From contig JBFHTA010000058.1 of the NCBI GenBank assembly GCA_041590855.1, positions 1-16,267 of the forward strand: 16,267 nt of DNA, given 5' to 3'. The translations under genes and the position numbers were made by a program. Of the stretch, positions 1 through 7,451 are shown piece after piece (within the stretch, counting starts at the first letter, position 1; every line of letters starts with the position of its first letter). Under the pieces are notes generated by a model, which searched no databases, was not told the origin of the DNA, and was given only the letters and a program-made list of their open reading frames with translations. The DNA comes from Litoribrevibacter sp041590855 (lineage in GTDB: Bacteria; Pseudomonadota; Gammaproteobacteria; Pseudomonadales; Litoribrevibacteraceae).

Positions 1-168
1 CGTTGCACATATTCGCACGTTATTGACGGATATTCATTAACAGCGGATTCCGTACCTGAAACCAATTATTTTGAGTTTGATATTGAAGTGTCCTCTACCA
101 TAACCGGAGCTTCCGTCAATATGACTCAAGGTGTCCGCTTCAACAGTCCAGCCGGACTCTGCCCATAA
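1..168 (+). CDS. Minor pilin-like protein, C-terminal fragment (PilX-like)
   Basis: The window opens inside this frame, so only the last 55 residues and the TAA stop are present. The visible part reads as a beta-rich C-terminus (YFEFDIEVSST, then a GVRFNSPAGLCP end). Such endings occur in pilus minor pilins of the PilX type, where a Cys near the end can form a disulfide. An AAGGAAGAG ribosome site for pilY1 begins directly after the stop, so the two genes are very probably cotranscribed. In Pseudomonas-type minor pilin operons the gene directly before pilY1 is pilX. The identification rests mainly on position; the N-terminal prepilin peptide that would prove it lies outside the window. PilV or PilW are alternatives. 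Confidence 0.6.
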   Translation, partial: RCTYSHVIDGYSLTADSVPETNYFEFDIEVSSTITGASVNMTQGVRFNSPAGLCP

Positions 169-179
169 GGAAGAGAATC

Positions 180-3100
180 ATGTTTAAACGTTTCATTTCC
201 CTCATCAGTACCTTGCTACTCAGCTGGGGCAGTTACGCTGCGGATACAGACATATTCGAGCCCAACCCACTGGCAACGTCCGAAAATCCGAACATTCTAA
301 TCTTGCTGGATAATTCAGCAAACTGGGAAGCTCAAAGTGGAGGCACCACTAAAAAGGTGCTGATACACGAAGCTTTGTATAAAGTCATTCTGTCTGCGGA
401 TAATAACGCTATGAATCTGGGACTTGGCGTATTCGCTGATACAGGTTCGGGAGGCGGAGGCGGCGGTGGCCCGAATGTAGAGGGCAGCAAATTACTCAAC
501 AGAGTTCAGAACCTGGACTCAACACTGAAAGACACTTACGCCCACTTGCTGTACAACAACGCGGACGACTTATCCCTGATTGAAATTAAAGACGCCAATG
601 GCGAAATCATTGGTTATACCATTGATGGCTTTGTGGCTGATGAAGAAGCTATCGATAAAGCCAATAATGCTCCCTATGCCATGTCCATGAATGAAGCACG
701 TTTGTATTTTGGCAGTATGACACCAGAATCCAGTAAGACTGACCCGTGGGACAAGCTCTCTCTTGGCCCGGATCAAGCAGGAGATTATGTCAGCCCCATC
801 ACCTTAGCCAACGCCTGCGGTGCCAACTACATTATCATTCTAGCCAACGGTGCTCCTGACAGCGGCGAAAATAATAAAGCCGAAGCCAGATTGAAAGCCC
901 ACGGAGCAGACGCAACACAAATATCCCTGACTGCAGATAAATTTGAAGCTAACTGGGTCGATGAATATGCACGTTACATGTCAACAGCCGACATGAATGA
1001 CGATGTTCCTGGTGACCAGCCCATCGTTACTTACGTTATTGATATTTATGATGAAAGTACCTTAAAAGGGAATAACAAACCTGGCAGTAATACTTTTGAA
1101 GGCGCTCGTGCCCTGTTAAGAAGTGTTGCCTCACAAGGGAAAGGAAAGTACTTCACGGCCTCAGATTCCGATCAAGTAGTTGAAGCACTTCAAAATATTC
1201 TCGATGATATTCTTGATAAGTCATCTGTATTCGCTGCCAGTGCACTACCGGTTTCTGTAAACAATCGCGGTACTAATTTAAACCAGGTTTACATGGGCGT
1301 CTTCCAGCCAGATGCAGATCGACAACCACGCTGGTACGGCAACCTGAAACTCTATCAAATAGGCAATGACAATGGTAGCCTTGAACTGGTTGACCAAAAT
1401 AATGTGTCTGTTCGGGATGCAAGCCGTGGTTTCGTAAACTCCAATGTACAAAGTTTCTGGACCCATAACTCGACCTTCTTCGATTACGCCCCACGCGGAA
1501 CCGGCGCCTTCCTGAGTGGCAGTGATTCCCCTGACGGGGAAGTCGTAGAAAAAGGCGGTGTGGCACAACAAATTAGAGAAGCCTATACCAGTACCTCCAA
1601 TACGGGTCGAACGCTTTACACTTGTGTATCTTGTGGCTCATCACTTAATACCTTCAACACTACCACATCCGGCCTGAGCGCTACCCTGGTCGATTGGGTC
1701 TATGGCGCTAACAACGCTACTGAAGCGGCTGTTATAGATAATAATGACGATGAAGGTAGTGCAGCAGTACGGGCGTCAGTTCATGGCGATGTGGTACATT
1801 CACAACCCACTATCATTAACTATGGTAACGGTGATATTGTCGTTTATTACGGTGCCAATGATGGGGTATTCCGAGCCATTAAAGGCGGTCTTTCCGGTTC
1901 AGGTGTTGGGACTGAGCTCTGGGGCTTTATTCCAGAAGAGCACTTCGCCGATCTTGAAGATCTACGAACAAACAATGACAGCAGCCTATTTGGTAGCCCT
2001 AATAAGCCCTGGTTCATTGATGGCGATGTATCCTCTTACTTTGATGACACCGATAAAGACGGCATCATAGAAGCTGGTGAAAAAGCCTATCTCTATTTAA
2101 CCATGCGTCGTGGAGGTAATTTCATTTACGCGCTGGATGTGACTAACCCCAACTCACCTAAATTCCTGTTTAAAGTCAGTGGTGGCAGCGGTAGCTTCAG
2201 TGAGCTATCAGATACTTGGTCTGGCATTGAAGTCACTGAAATTGCAGGCCATACGAATCCGGTTCTGGTTTTTGGTGGCGGTTATGATTCAGCGGCCGAT
2301 GATCTTGGGCCTGACTCCCTAAGTGGTACTATCTCTGCTGGTACCGCAACCAAAGGGCGCGCTATTTTTGTTGTCGACGCATTCAATGGCAGTTTAGTTG
2401 CCAGTATTGGCCCTTCTGCAAGTCATACCGTGACAGAAACAGGAATGAAATATTCTATTCCTGGCCGTATTGCTGTACTAGACATCAACAACAATGGTAA
2501 GGCTGACCGCTTTTATGCTGCGGACACCGGAGGCAATATCTGGCGCGTGGATACCGAATCTGACCCCACCCCTTCTAATTGGACAGTAACGCACTTTGCA
2601 GATGTGAGTGATGACTTCGATGGTAATTCAAGCAACGATGGACGTAAGTTCCTCTATCGTGTAGACGTAGTTGCTGCCGAAGACCCTATGGGAGACTATC
2701 ATGCTGTTCTCATAGGCTCTGGTGACCGTGAACACCCCTTTGATACCAGCGTGAAAAATTACATGTTCATGTTCAAAGACAGATTCACCAACCTGCTATC
2801 ATCTCAGCTCAGTGCCATCACCATGAATACCATGTACGATGCGACGGATAATCTTATTCAGGAAGGATCTGATCCAACGGCGGAGATTGCATTATTGGAT
2901 TCAGCCACAGGTTGGTATATTGAATTAGGTGTGGGAGAAAAAACCGTCAGCCATGTAACGTCTCTGGCAGGAGTCGCCTACTTTAATACCAACCAACCGG
3001 ATACGAGTGCAACCTCCTGCGGTTCAAACCTGGGGATCGCACGTATTTATCAAATCAGTGTTACCAATGCCACTGCTGTTATCGAGAATGATCAAATTTC

Positions 3101-3290
3101 AGGTCTAACACTGGATGATCGCAGCTATGAAGTTCCAGGGGGTGGCTACCCACCACCACCGGTACATGTCATCGTCGAGATCGACGGAGAATTTAAAGAA
3201 GCGATTATTTCAGGGACCGAGATTAACGAATCGCAATCTGATCTAAACCGGCGAACACGAACATTTTGGACAAAACAAGTAGATGACTAA
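180..3290 (+). CDS. pilY1: Type IV pilus tip-associated adhesin/biogenesis factor PilY1
   Basis: A 1036-aa exported protein. The signal peptide covers about residues 1-20 (hydrophobic core SLISTLLLSWG, cleavage after SYA). The N-terminal half has a von Willebrand A-like layout beginning at NILILLDNSAN (residue 38 onward). The C-terminal half is the PilY1 beta-propeller, with the family's calcium loop DINNNGKAD at residues 768-776 followed by FYAADTGGNIWRVD. A canonical 12-residue EF-hand loop, DTDKDGIIEAGE, lies at 623-634. In the family, PilY1 sits with minor pilins at the pilus tip, supports pilus extension and adhesion, and uses Ca2+ binding to tune retraction. Odd points: the MIDAS is degenerate (DNSAN instead of DxSxS; ANG where TDG is usual) and there is a Gly-only stretch near residues 91-98. 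The start is supported by AAGGAAGAG just upstream and by the signal peptide. Confidence 0.95.
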   Translation: MFKRFISLISTLLLSWGSYAADTDIFEPNPLATSENPNILILLDNSANWEAQSGGTTKKVLIHEALYKVILSADNNAMNLGLGVFADTGSGGGGGGGPNVEGSKLLNRVQNLDSTLKDTYAHLLYNNADDLSLIEIKDANGEIIGYTIDGFVADEEAIDKANNAPYAMSMNEARLYFGSMTPESSKTDPWDKLSLGPDQAGDYVSPITLANACGANYIIILANGAPDSGENNKAEARLKAHGADATQISLTADKFEANWVDEYARYMSTADMNDDVPGDQPIVTYVIDIYDESTLKGNNKPGSNTFEGARALLRSVASQGKGKYFTASDSDQVVEALQNILDDILDKSSVFAASALPVSVNNRGTNLNQVYMGVFQPDADRQPRWYGNLKLYQIGNDNGSLELVDQNNVSVRDASRGFVNSNVQSFWTHNSTFFDYAPRGTGAFLSGSDSPDGEVVEKGGVAQQIREAYTSTSNTGRTLYTCVSCGSSLNTFNTTTSGLSATLVDWVYGANNATEAAVIDNNDDEGSAAVRASVHGDVVHSQPTIINYGNGDIVVYYGANDGVFRAIKGGLSGSGVGTELWGFIPEEHFADLEDLRTNNDSSLFGSPNKPWFIDGDVSSYFDDTDKDGIIEAGEKAYLYLTMRRGGNFIYALDVTNPNSPKFLFKVSGGSGSFSELSDTWSGIEVTEIAGHTNPVLVFGGGYDSAADDLGPDSLSGTISAGTATKGRAIFVVDAFNGSLVASIGPSASHTVTETGMKYSIPGRIAVLDINNNGKADRFYAADTGGNIWRVDTESDPTPSNWTVTHFADVSDDFDGNSSNDGRKFLYRVDVVAAEDPMGDYHAVLIGSGDREHPFDTSVKNYMFMFKDRFTNLLSSQLSAITMNTMYDATDNLIQEGSDPTAEIALLDSATGWYIELGVGEKTVSHVTSLAGVAYFNTNQPDTSATSCGSNLGIARIYQISVTNATAVIENDQISGLTLDDRSYEVPGGGYPPPPVHVIVEIDGEFKEAIISGTEINESQSDLNRRTRTFWTKQVDD

Positions 3291-3293
3291 CCA

Positions 3294-3323
3294 AAGAAGG
3301 CTCTGAGAAATCAGAGCCTTCTT
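3294..3323 (+). terminator. Rho-independent terminator after pilY1
   Basis: A perfect 13-bp inverted repeat (AAGAAGGCTCTGA / TCAGAGCCTTCTT) with a GAAA tetraloop starts four bases after the pilY1 stop and is followed by ACTTTTG. It closes the pilus operon at pilY1. No pilE follows, although pilE ends the equivalent Pseudomonas operon. Confidence 0.85.
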
Positions 3324-3465
3324 ACTTTTGTATTCAGTACTTTATGCTACGACAAGTAATCCTTTTAACATTTGAGTGCTCTCTGGTTGCTCTCTCCACC
3401 TACCATTCACTGTTCCCTAGCTCAATTATGTCCGTAAATTCAATTCATTATGAACACTTATTAGG

Positions 3466-3493
3466 TTGATAAATTAATAAGCTGCGCTATGTT
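3466..3493 (+). promoter_or_regulatory. Possible sigma70 promoter for the 183-aa membrane protein
   Basis: TTGATA at 3466-3471 and TATGTT at 3488-3493 are separated by 16 bases. A start about 75 bases ahead of the ATG at 3574 would be expected. The region 3331-3573 is otherwise AT-rich and shows no gene. The match is moderate and AT-rich DNA gives many chance hits. Confidence 0.3.
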
Positions 3494-3573
3494 ATTTAAA
3501 TTACAGACTAAACTTTTACCTTTTCATTGACGATAACTACAAAGAAGGTTCAACACGTCATAAAGGAATAGCA

Positions 3574-4125
3574 ATGGCCGACGAAGACAAAGAAAAAGAA
3601 GAGTTAACAGAAGAGCAACAAATCTTGCTCTTACAAAAAAAGAACAACAGCCTCAAAATGGTGGTTACCATACTGGCCGGGTTCAGCTTCATTCTGTTAC
3701 TGGGTGTAGGCACCCTTGCCTATCTGCTGTCTGATCAGCCAGATGTTGAGTTTGCAACAACCAATCAAGTATCCGAATTACAGAATAGCCTAGCCTTACA
3801 ACAAGCAACCATTGAGAAGCTGTCAGCTCAACTACAGCTACTCGAAATGCAGCGCATCAGTGCTTCCGGCATACCAAGAGATACGGCCATTGAAGCTCAG
3901 CGTGACTTCCTTAGATTAGTTCATATTATTCAGAACAGTATGCGTGATGAATCCAGAATGATCAAAGGCGCTCGATCCTGGTATGAACACTACAATCAGT
4001 TATTAAACGCACTCCGACAGAAGGGTAAAGACCGATTAAATGAGCTTGGTTCTTCAGAGCCCAGTATGTCAAAAGGCAGTGAGTCCAAACAGGAAGGCGA
4101 TGGCTTCGGCGAAGACTTGTTTTGA
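3574..4125 (+). CDS. Uncharacterised single-pass membrane protein with coiled coil
   Basis: 183 aa, family not recognised. The first 28 residues are highly charged (MADEDKEKEELTEEQQ), followed by one clear transmembrane helix at about 29-52 (MVVTILAGFSFILLLGVGTLAYLL). Residues 62-92 show heptad-like spacing of hydrophobics (VSELQNSLALQQATIEKLSAQL), suggesting a coiled coil. A second helical segment with aromatic and charged residues follows (about 105-155). The C-terminus is Ser/Gly/Glu-rich and probably disordered. With no signal peptidase site, the topology is probably N-in with a periplasmic coiled coil. AAAGGAA lies 7 bases before the ATG. It stands alone between two noncoding stretches, so context gives no function. 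No catalytic motif is visible. Confidence 0.75.
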   Translation: MADEDKEKEELTEEQQILLLQKKNNSLKMVVTILAGFSFILLLGVGTLAYLLSDQPDVEFATTNQVSELQNSLALQQATIEKLSAQLQLLEMQRISASGIPRDTAIEAQRDFLRLVHIIQNSMRDESRMIKGARSWYEHYNQLLNALRQKGKDRLNELGSSEPSMSKGSESKQEGDGFGEDLF

Positions 4126-4186
4126 GGAATCATCCGGTTTTCCAAAATAAGAAATAAATAACTCCCTTTGAACTCAGAAAACAAGT

Positions 4187-4223
4187 GCCACCAAATCAGC
4201 ATAGCATCAGCTGACCAGGTGGC
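4187..4223 (+). terminator. Nested hairpin downstream of the 183-aa gene; weak terminator or structured RNA
   Basis: GCCACC (4187-4192) pairs with GGTGGC (4218-4223). Inside it, TCAGC (4196-4200) pairs with GCTGA (4210-4214), with a symmetrical AAA/CCA internal loop and a 9-base apical loop. It lies 61 bases after the preceding stop. No T-run follows on the plus strand; on the minus strand the stem is followed by ACTTGTTTT. The stem is clear, the role is not. Confidence 0.4.
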
Positions 4224-4602
4224 CTCCATACTAATCATCCTGAGATACTTTCCACACTTTCCGGTCATCATCTGCCCTATCTTCTACTCATCTTACGAAT
4301 GAATTCAAATCATAAAAGTAACTATCTTGGAAAGGCTGCAAGAGATTAGATTTTTCTGTGAGATGATGCCTACGTAAATAAATTGATCCGAACACGCCCT
4401 CAATAACCAAGACCAACGACGTCACTTTGAATGTGCTACACAAGTCTCAAAGTGCTTTATTTCCATAACGTTTGCGGCCTTTCACCCCAACTTCACAGGT
4501 ATTTTCTGAACAAGAAAAGCGCTTATTAATTAAGGAAATATCTCACATTTTTAAAAGAAACAAGCGTTTCAAATATCGCATTGGCTGTCCCAAATTCGAC
4601 CC

Positions 4603-4631
4603 TCTACAAACCCCGATTTCTTTCTTATATT
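4603..4631 (+). promoter_or_regulatory. Probable sigma70 promoter for the chalcone-isomerase-fold gene
   Basis: TCTACA at 4603-4608 and TATATT at 4626-4631 are spaced by 17 bases, giving 9 of 12 consensus matches. The predicted leader is about 35 bases, with AAGGGGAA as the ribosome site before the ATG at 4673. Confidence 0.4.
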
Positions 4632-4672
4632 GAATTCCAACGTACACGCCACAGTCGCTCAAGGGGAACCAA

Positions 4673-5443
4673 ATGGACAGGGTAACAAGCAGTAACGGCA
4701 ATACCAGCAACCACTCATTTATTCACACTATCAAACGTTTTGCTAAGTTATCGCTGTCGATTATGTGCTTTGCTTATGGCAGCGCTATGGCAGATACCGA
4801 TGAAAGTTACTGGCCACCAGCGGCTGAAACAATTACAGAAAACAATATTTCTGTCCGACACATTGGCAGTGCAATGCGCTATCAAGGCAGCTCTCCGCTG
4901 TTCATCGCCAGTCTTTACACTCAGGATGATTTTCCCAATACCGCAGTTCTCTACTCCAATGACGGCTCTAAAGAGTTACAGTTAATTGTGATGAATAATG
5001 CAATGAGTCATCGCCGTTTTCAGCGTATTTTGAAAAATGACCTCGTCGTTGCACTCAGCGATGAAGAATACTCAACACTACAACCTGAAATTCAGCATTT
5101 ACTAACGGCCTTGAAGAAGGATTTCCGAGTTGGCACCCTAGTAAGGATCAAATACGATGCGCTCAGAGACTCAACGATGTTAAGTATTGATAATGAACGT
5201 AAAACCTATATCAACGGCAAAGATATCTTCAATGCAATGCTCAAATCAATGGTGGGGGAAAGGCCACCCAGCCGCCTGTTCAAGGAATCGTTGCTTGGTA
5301 AAACAGCCCCTGTTATTGATATCTCCACAGAACAAGAGGTGTTGTTAAGTCAGTACATGGAGCACTTACTGGAAGGTACTAAATCAAACGGGCTAGACGA
5401 ACAAGGATTGGCAATCAATACTCAAGGGCAACCAGAGTTTTAG
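4673..5443 (+). CDS. Exported chalcone isomerase-like domain protein
   Basis: 256 aa. Residues about 20-40 form a signal peptide (KRFAKLSLSIMCFAYGSAMA, cleavage before DTDE) preceded by an unusually long polar N-terminus. The start is nonetheless supported by AAGGGGAACCAA directly upstream. Residues about 58-210 match the pattern of bacterial chalcone-isomerase-like proteins: a GSAMRYQG strand, an FIASLYTQDDF strand, a KELQLIVMNN strand, a helix after FQRILKNDL, GTLVRIKYDA, a TMLSIDNERK hairpin and GKDIFNAMLKSMVGERPPS. Bacterial members are periplasmic, lack chalcone-isomerase chemistry as far as known, and may bind fatty acids or other ligands. The last 45 residues are an extension of unknown role. 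It appears monocistronic; the gene downstream is convergent. Fold assignment is by pattern only. Confidence 0.7.
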   Translation: MDRVTSSNGNTSNHSFIHTIKRFAKLSLSIMCFAYGSAMADTDESYWPPAAETITENNISVRHIGSAMRYQGSSPLFIASLYTQDDFPNTAVLYSNDGSKELQLIVMNNAMSHRRFQRILKNDLVVALSDEEYSTLQPEIQHLLTALKKDFRVGTLVRIKYDALRDSTMLSIDNERKTYINGKDIFNAMLKSMVGERPPSRLFKESLLGKTAPVIDISTEQEVLLSQYMEHLLEGTKSNGLDEQGLAINTQGQPEF

Positions 5444-5482
5444 GCTTGCAGTGAATCCCCCCTGCCTCTGACTATCCCTTAG

Positions 5483-5887
5483 TTACCAGAGTCGTTGGAG
5501 GTAAGGGGTTCCTGTAAAACATTGTCGAACATAACCTGCTAGTTCAGACACCAGTTCCCGCTTTTTCAAGCAGTAGTCGGCACCAACCAGATTGGCACAT
5601 TCAAGATACAGCGGGGTTTTATCATGATGTATATCGCTGTCCGATATCGCAATAATTTTTAGATTCGGGACATACATACGGAGCTGTTCAATCAGCTCAA
5701 TCCCATCCATTTTGGGCATAAAAATATCAGTGATAACAAGATCAGGAGAATGGCGTCTCGCACGGGTAATAGCATCTAGACCGTCTGATGCAAACTCAAC
5801 GGTCAAAGGTAGACTCAGGCTTTCAAGAATACTCTTAATAAGCAACTTTACTGACATCTGATCATCAACAATAAGCACCCGTTTCAT
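5483..5887 (-). CDS. Single-domain response regulator (CheY-like receiver)
   Basis: 134 aa starting at MKRVLIVDDQ. Acidic pocket D8/D9, phosphoacceptor D54 in VITDIFMPKMDG, Ser82 in IIAISDSD at the Thr/Ser switch position, and K109 in GADYCLKKRE at the conserved Lys. The Pro that normally follows this Lys is Arg. The chain ends soon after the domain, with no DNA-binding or output domain, so it should act by protein contact or as a phosphate relay, as CheY or Spo0F do. The frame is open upstream to 6025, but those 46 extra residues look noncoding and the receiver fold begins at MKRVL, preceded by GGTGG on the minus strand. No kinase gene is adjacent, and its partner cannot be inferred. It converges on the exported protein with a 39-bp gap and no clear terminator. 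Confidence 0.9.
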   Translation of the reverse strand: MKRVLIVDDQMSVKLLIKSILESLSLPLTVEFASDGLDAITRARRHSPDLVITDIFMPKMDGIELIEQLRMYVPNLKIIAISDSDIHHDKTPLYLECANLVGADYCLKKRELVSELAGYVRQCFTGTPYLQRLW

Positions 5888-6180
5888 GTGCCATTCACCA
5901 CCCAGCAAGCTACAGATGTTCTGCATCTTGTTTAACCATAACATACCTGGGTGAATGTGAATTGATAAACATACATTTCCTACAGTCTCCGGAGATATCA
6001 CCACACCAAAAGCGCACAGAAACAACTGCTATTTAGAGACAACAACGTAACTTTGATTTAGCCATATTCCGATCATAGGCACTCGTATAAATCAGGTAAT
6101 TTCCAAGCCGCTTCGCTTAAAGCCTTTATAACCCGCCATTTGCATTGATCATTTTCAGCTATGTCATATCTGCAGATATC

Positions 6181-6208
6181 TTGCCAGCATAAATTGTTAT
6201 GTTATAAC
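6181..6208 (+). promoter_or_regulatory. Promoter of the zigA-DUF1826 operon
   Basis: TTGCCA (6181-6186), a 16-base spacer and TATAAC (6203-6208, 5 of 6 to consensus). The -10 lies entirely inside the Zur-type palindrome, the expected arrangement for repression by blocking RNA polymerase. The predicted start is near 6215, giving a leader of about 20 bases. Confidence 0.6.
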
Positions 6209-6213
6209 ATAAC
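6196..6213. promoter_or_regulatory. Zur box (zinc uptake regulator operator)
   Basis: GTTATGTTATAACATAAC is a perfect 18-bp palindrome. It matches the core TGTTATAACA-type operator bound by Zn-loaded Zur in gammaproteobacteria. It overlaps the promoter of a COG0523 GTPase gene and a DUF1826 gene, both classic Zur targets. Expected behaviour: repressed when zinc is ample, derepressed in zinc starvation. Confidence 0.85.
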
Positions 6214-6236
6214 TATAAATATGAGGAGATCAAACA

Positions 6237-7451
6237 ATGAATCAAGTTGCTGACGCGACAAAATTACCGGTCACTGTGCTCTCGGGTTTCTTAGGTGCAG
6301 GAAAAACGACCGTGCTGAATTACATACTCAATAACCGAGACAATTTGCGAGTTGCGGTAATTGTGAACGACATGAGCGAAATCAACATTGATGCTGCATT
6401 GGTTAAAGGGGAAATTGCACTTAACCGAAGTGAAGAAAAGCTCGTTGAGATGAGCAATGGTTGTATTTGCTGCACACTAAGGGAAGACCTTTTAGAAGAA
6501 GTTACATCCCTCGCGAAAGAACAAAGATTTGATTACCTGGTCATTGAATCCACAGGCATATCAGAGCCCCTTCCGGTAGCCGAGACCTTCACATTTGAAG
6601 ACGAAGACGGTGTGAGCCTGAGTCACATCGCCCGGTTAGATACCATGGTTACAGTAGTTGATGCCTTCAACTTCCTGAAAGATTTTCAAGAGGCAAAACA
6701 ATTAAGTAGCACAGGAGAAAACCTGGGCGAAGAAGACGAACGCAGTGTTTCTGAATTATTAGTTGACCAGATTGAATTCGCTAATGTGATTTTGTTAAGC
6801 AAAACCGATTTGGTCGATTCAGATAAACAACAGCAAGTCGCCGGAATCATTCGATCACTCAACCCTGACGCAGAGATTATCCCTATTCAGCAAGGACAGG
6901 TTCCACTGAACAAAATTATTAATACTCAACTGTTTGATTTTGAAAAGGCAGAGCAGGCTCCTGGCTGGCTTAAAGAAATGCGCGGAGAGCACATTCCTGA
7001 AACGGAAGAATATGGCATCAGCAGTTTTACCTACGAAGCTCGCCGTCCATTCCACCCTGAGAAGTTTTATCGCTTCCTGGAAGCCACACCAAACCAAGGA
7101 AAACTCATTCGCTCAAAAGGCTTTTTCTGGTTGGCAACCCGTCCTCAATACGCATGCTCATTCAGCCAAGCTGGTGGCATGGCCCGTGTCGATTTCGCAG
7201 GCATGTTTTGGAAAGCCGTCCCGAAAAAGAATTGGCCAACGGACACAGACTATCTGAACTCCATTCGTGAAAAGTGGCAAGAACCGTTCGGGGATATGCG
7301 CCAAGAACTGGTGTTCATCGGTCAAAATTTGAACCAGCAATCTCTGACACAAGCACTCGATGACTGCCTTCTAACCATGGAAGAGGTCTTGGAAGGAAAA
7401 ACCTACTGGTTATCCCTCGATGATCCCTTCCCAGCATGGGAACCTATGTAA
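6237..7451 (+). CDS. zigA: Zinc-responsive COG0523 GTPase, ZigA-type metallochaperone
   Basis: 404 aa. The G3E P-loop GTPase domain comes first: Walker A GFLGAGKTT at residues 17-25, the metal motif GCICC at 75-79 (CxCC), ESTGISEP at 104-111, and SKTD at 188-191 as the base-recognition motif in place of NKxD. The CobW C-terminal domain follows from about residue 260 (YGISSFTYEARRPFHPEKFY). Family members bind Zn through CxCC and deliver it to client enzymes when zinc is scarce. ZigA of Acinetobacter is the best-known relative, and the residues around the active site are close to it. GAGGAG lies 8 bases before the ATG. Transcription should be controlled by the Zur box directly upstream. The gene is coupled to the DUF1826 gene through TAATG. 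YeiR- or YciC-like names are alternatives within the same family. Confidence 0.92.
   Translation: MNQVADATKLPVTVLSGFLGAGKTTVLNYILNNRDNLRVAVIVNDMSEINIDAALVKGEIALNRSEEKLVEMSNGCICCTLREDLLEEVTSLAKEQRFDYLVIESTGISEPLPVAETFTFEDEDGVSLSHIARLDTMVTVVDAFNFLKDFQEAKQLSSTGENLGEEDERSVSELLVDQIEFANVILLSKTDLVDSDKQQQVAGIIRSLNPDAEIIPIQQGQVPLNKIINTQLFDFEKAEQAPGWLKEMRGEHIPETEEYGISSFTYEARRPFHPEKFYRFLEATPNQGKLIRSKGFFWLATRPQYACSFSQAGGMARVDFAGMFWKAVPKKNWPTDTDYLNSIREKWQEPFGDMRQELVFIGQNLNQQSLTQALDDCLLTMEEVLEGKTYWLSLDDPFPAWEPM

Larger units (their letters stand above)
4126..4672. other. 547-bp region without a recognisable gene
   Basis: No convincing coding frame is seen on either strand. It holds the nested hairpin at 4187-4223, a weaker stem CACTTTGA/TCAAAGTG (4423-4430 with 4447-4454, 16-base loop, followed by CTTTATTT), and a likely promoter at 4603-4631 for the next gene. 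A small RNA between 4290 and 4460 is possible, but nothing in the sequence proves it. Confidence 0.5.

Noticed and set aside
1273..1571. Two overlapping 97-codon frames antisense to pilY1
   Set aside because: Both are inside pilY1, have biased shadow composition, and no start signal.
3331..3573. pilE or pilY2 after pilY1
   Set aside because: A strong terminator ends the operon and no prepilin-like frame is seen in this stretch.
5888..6025. N-terminal extension of the response regulator
   Set aside because: The receiver domain starts canonically at MKRVLIVDD; the extra 46 residues resemble no domain and would begin without a ribosome site.
7436..7450. Upstream ATG for the DUF1826 gene inside zigA
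   Set aside because: No ribosome site before it, while the ATG at 7451 is coupled to the zigA stop as TAATG with GGGAA upstream.
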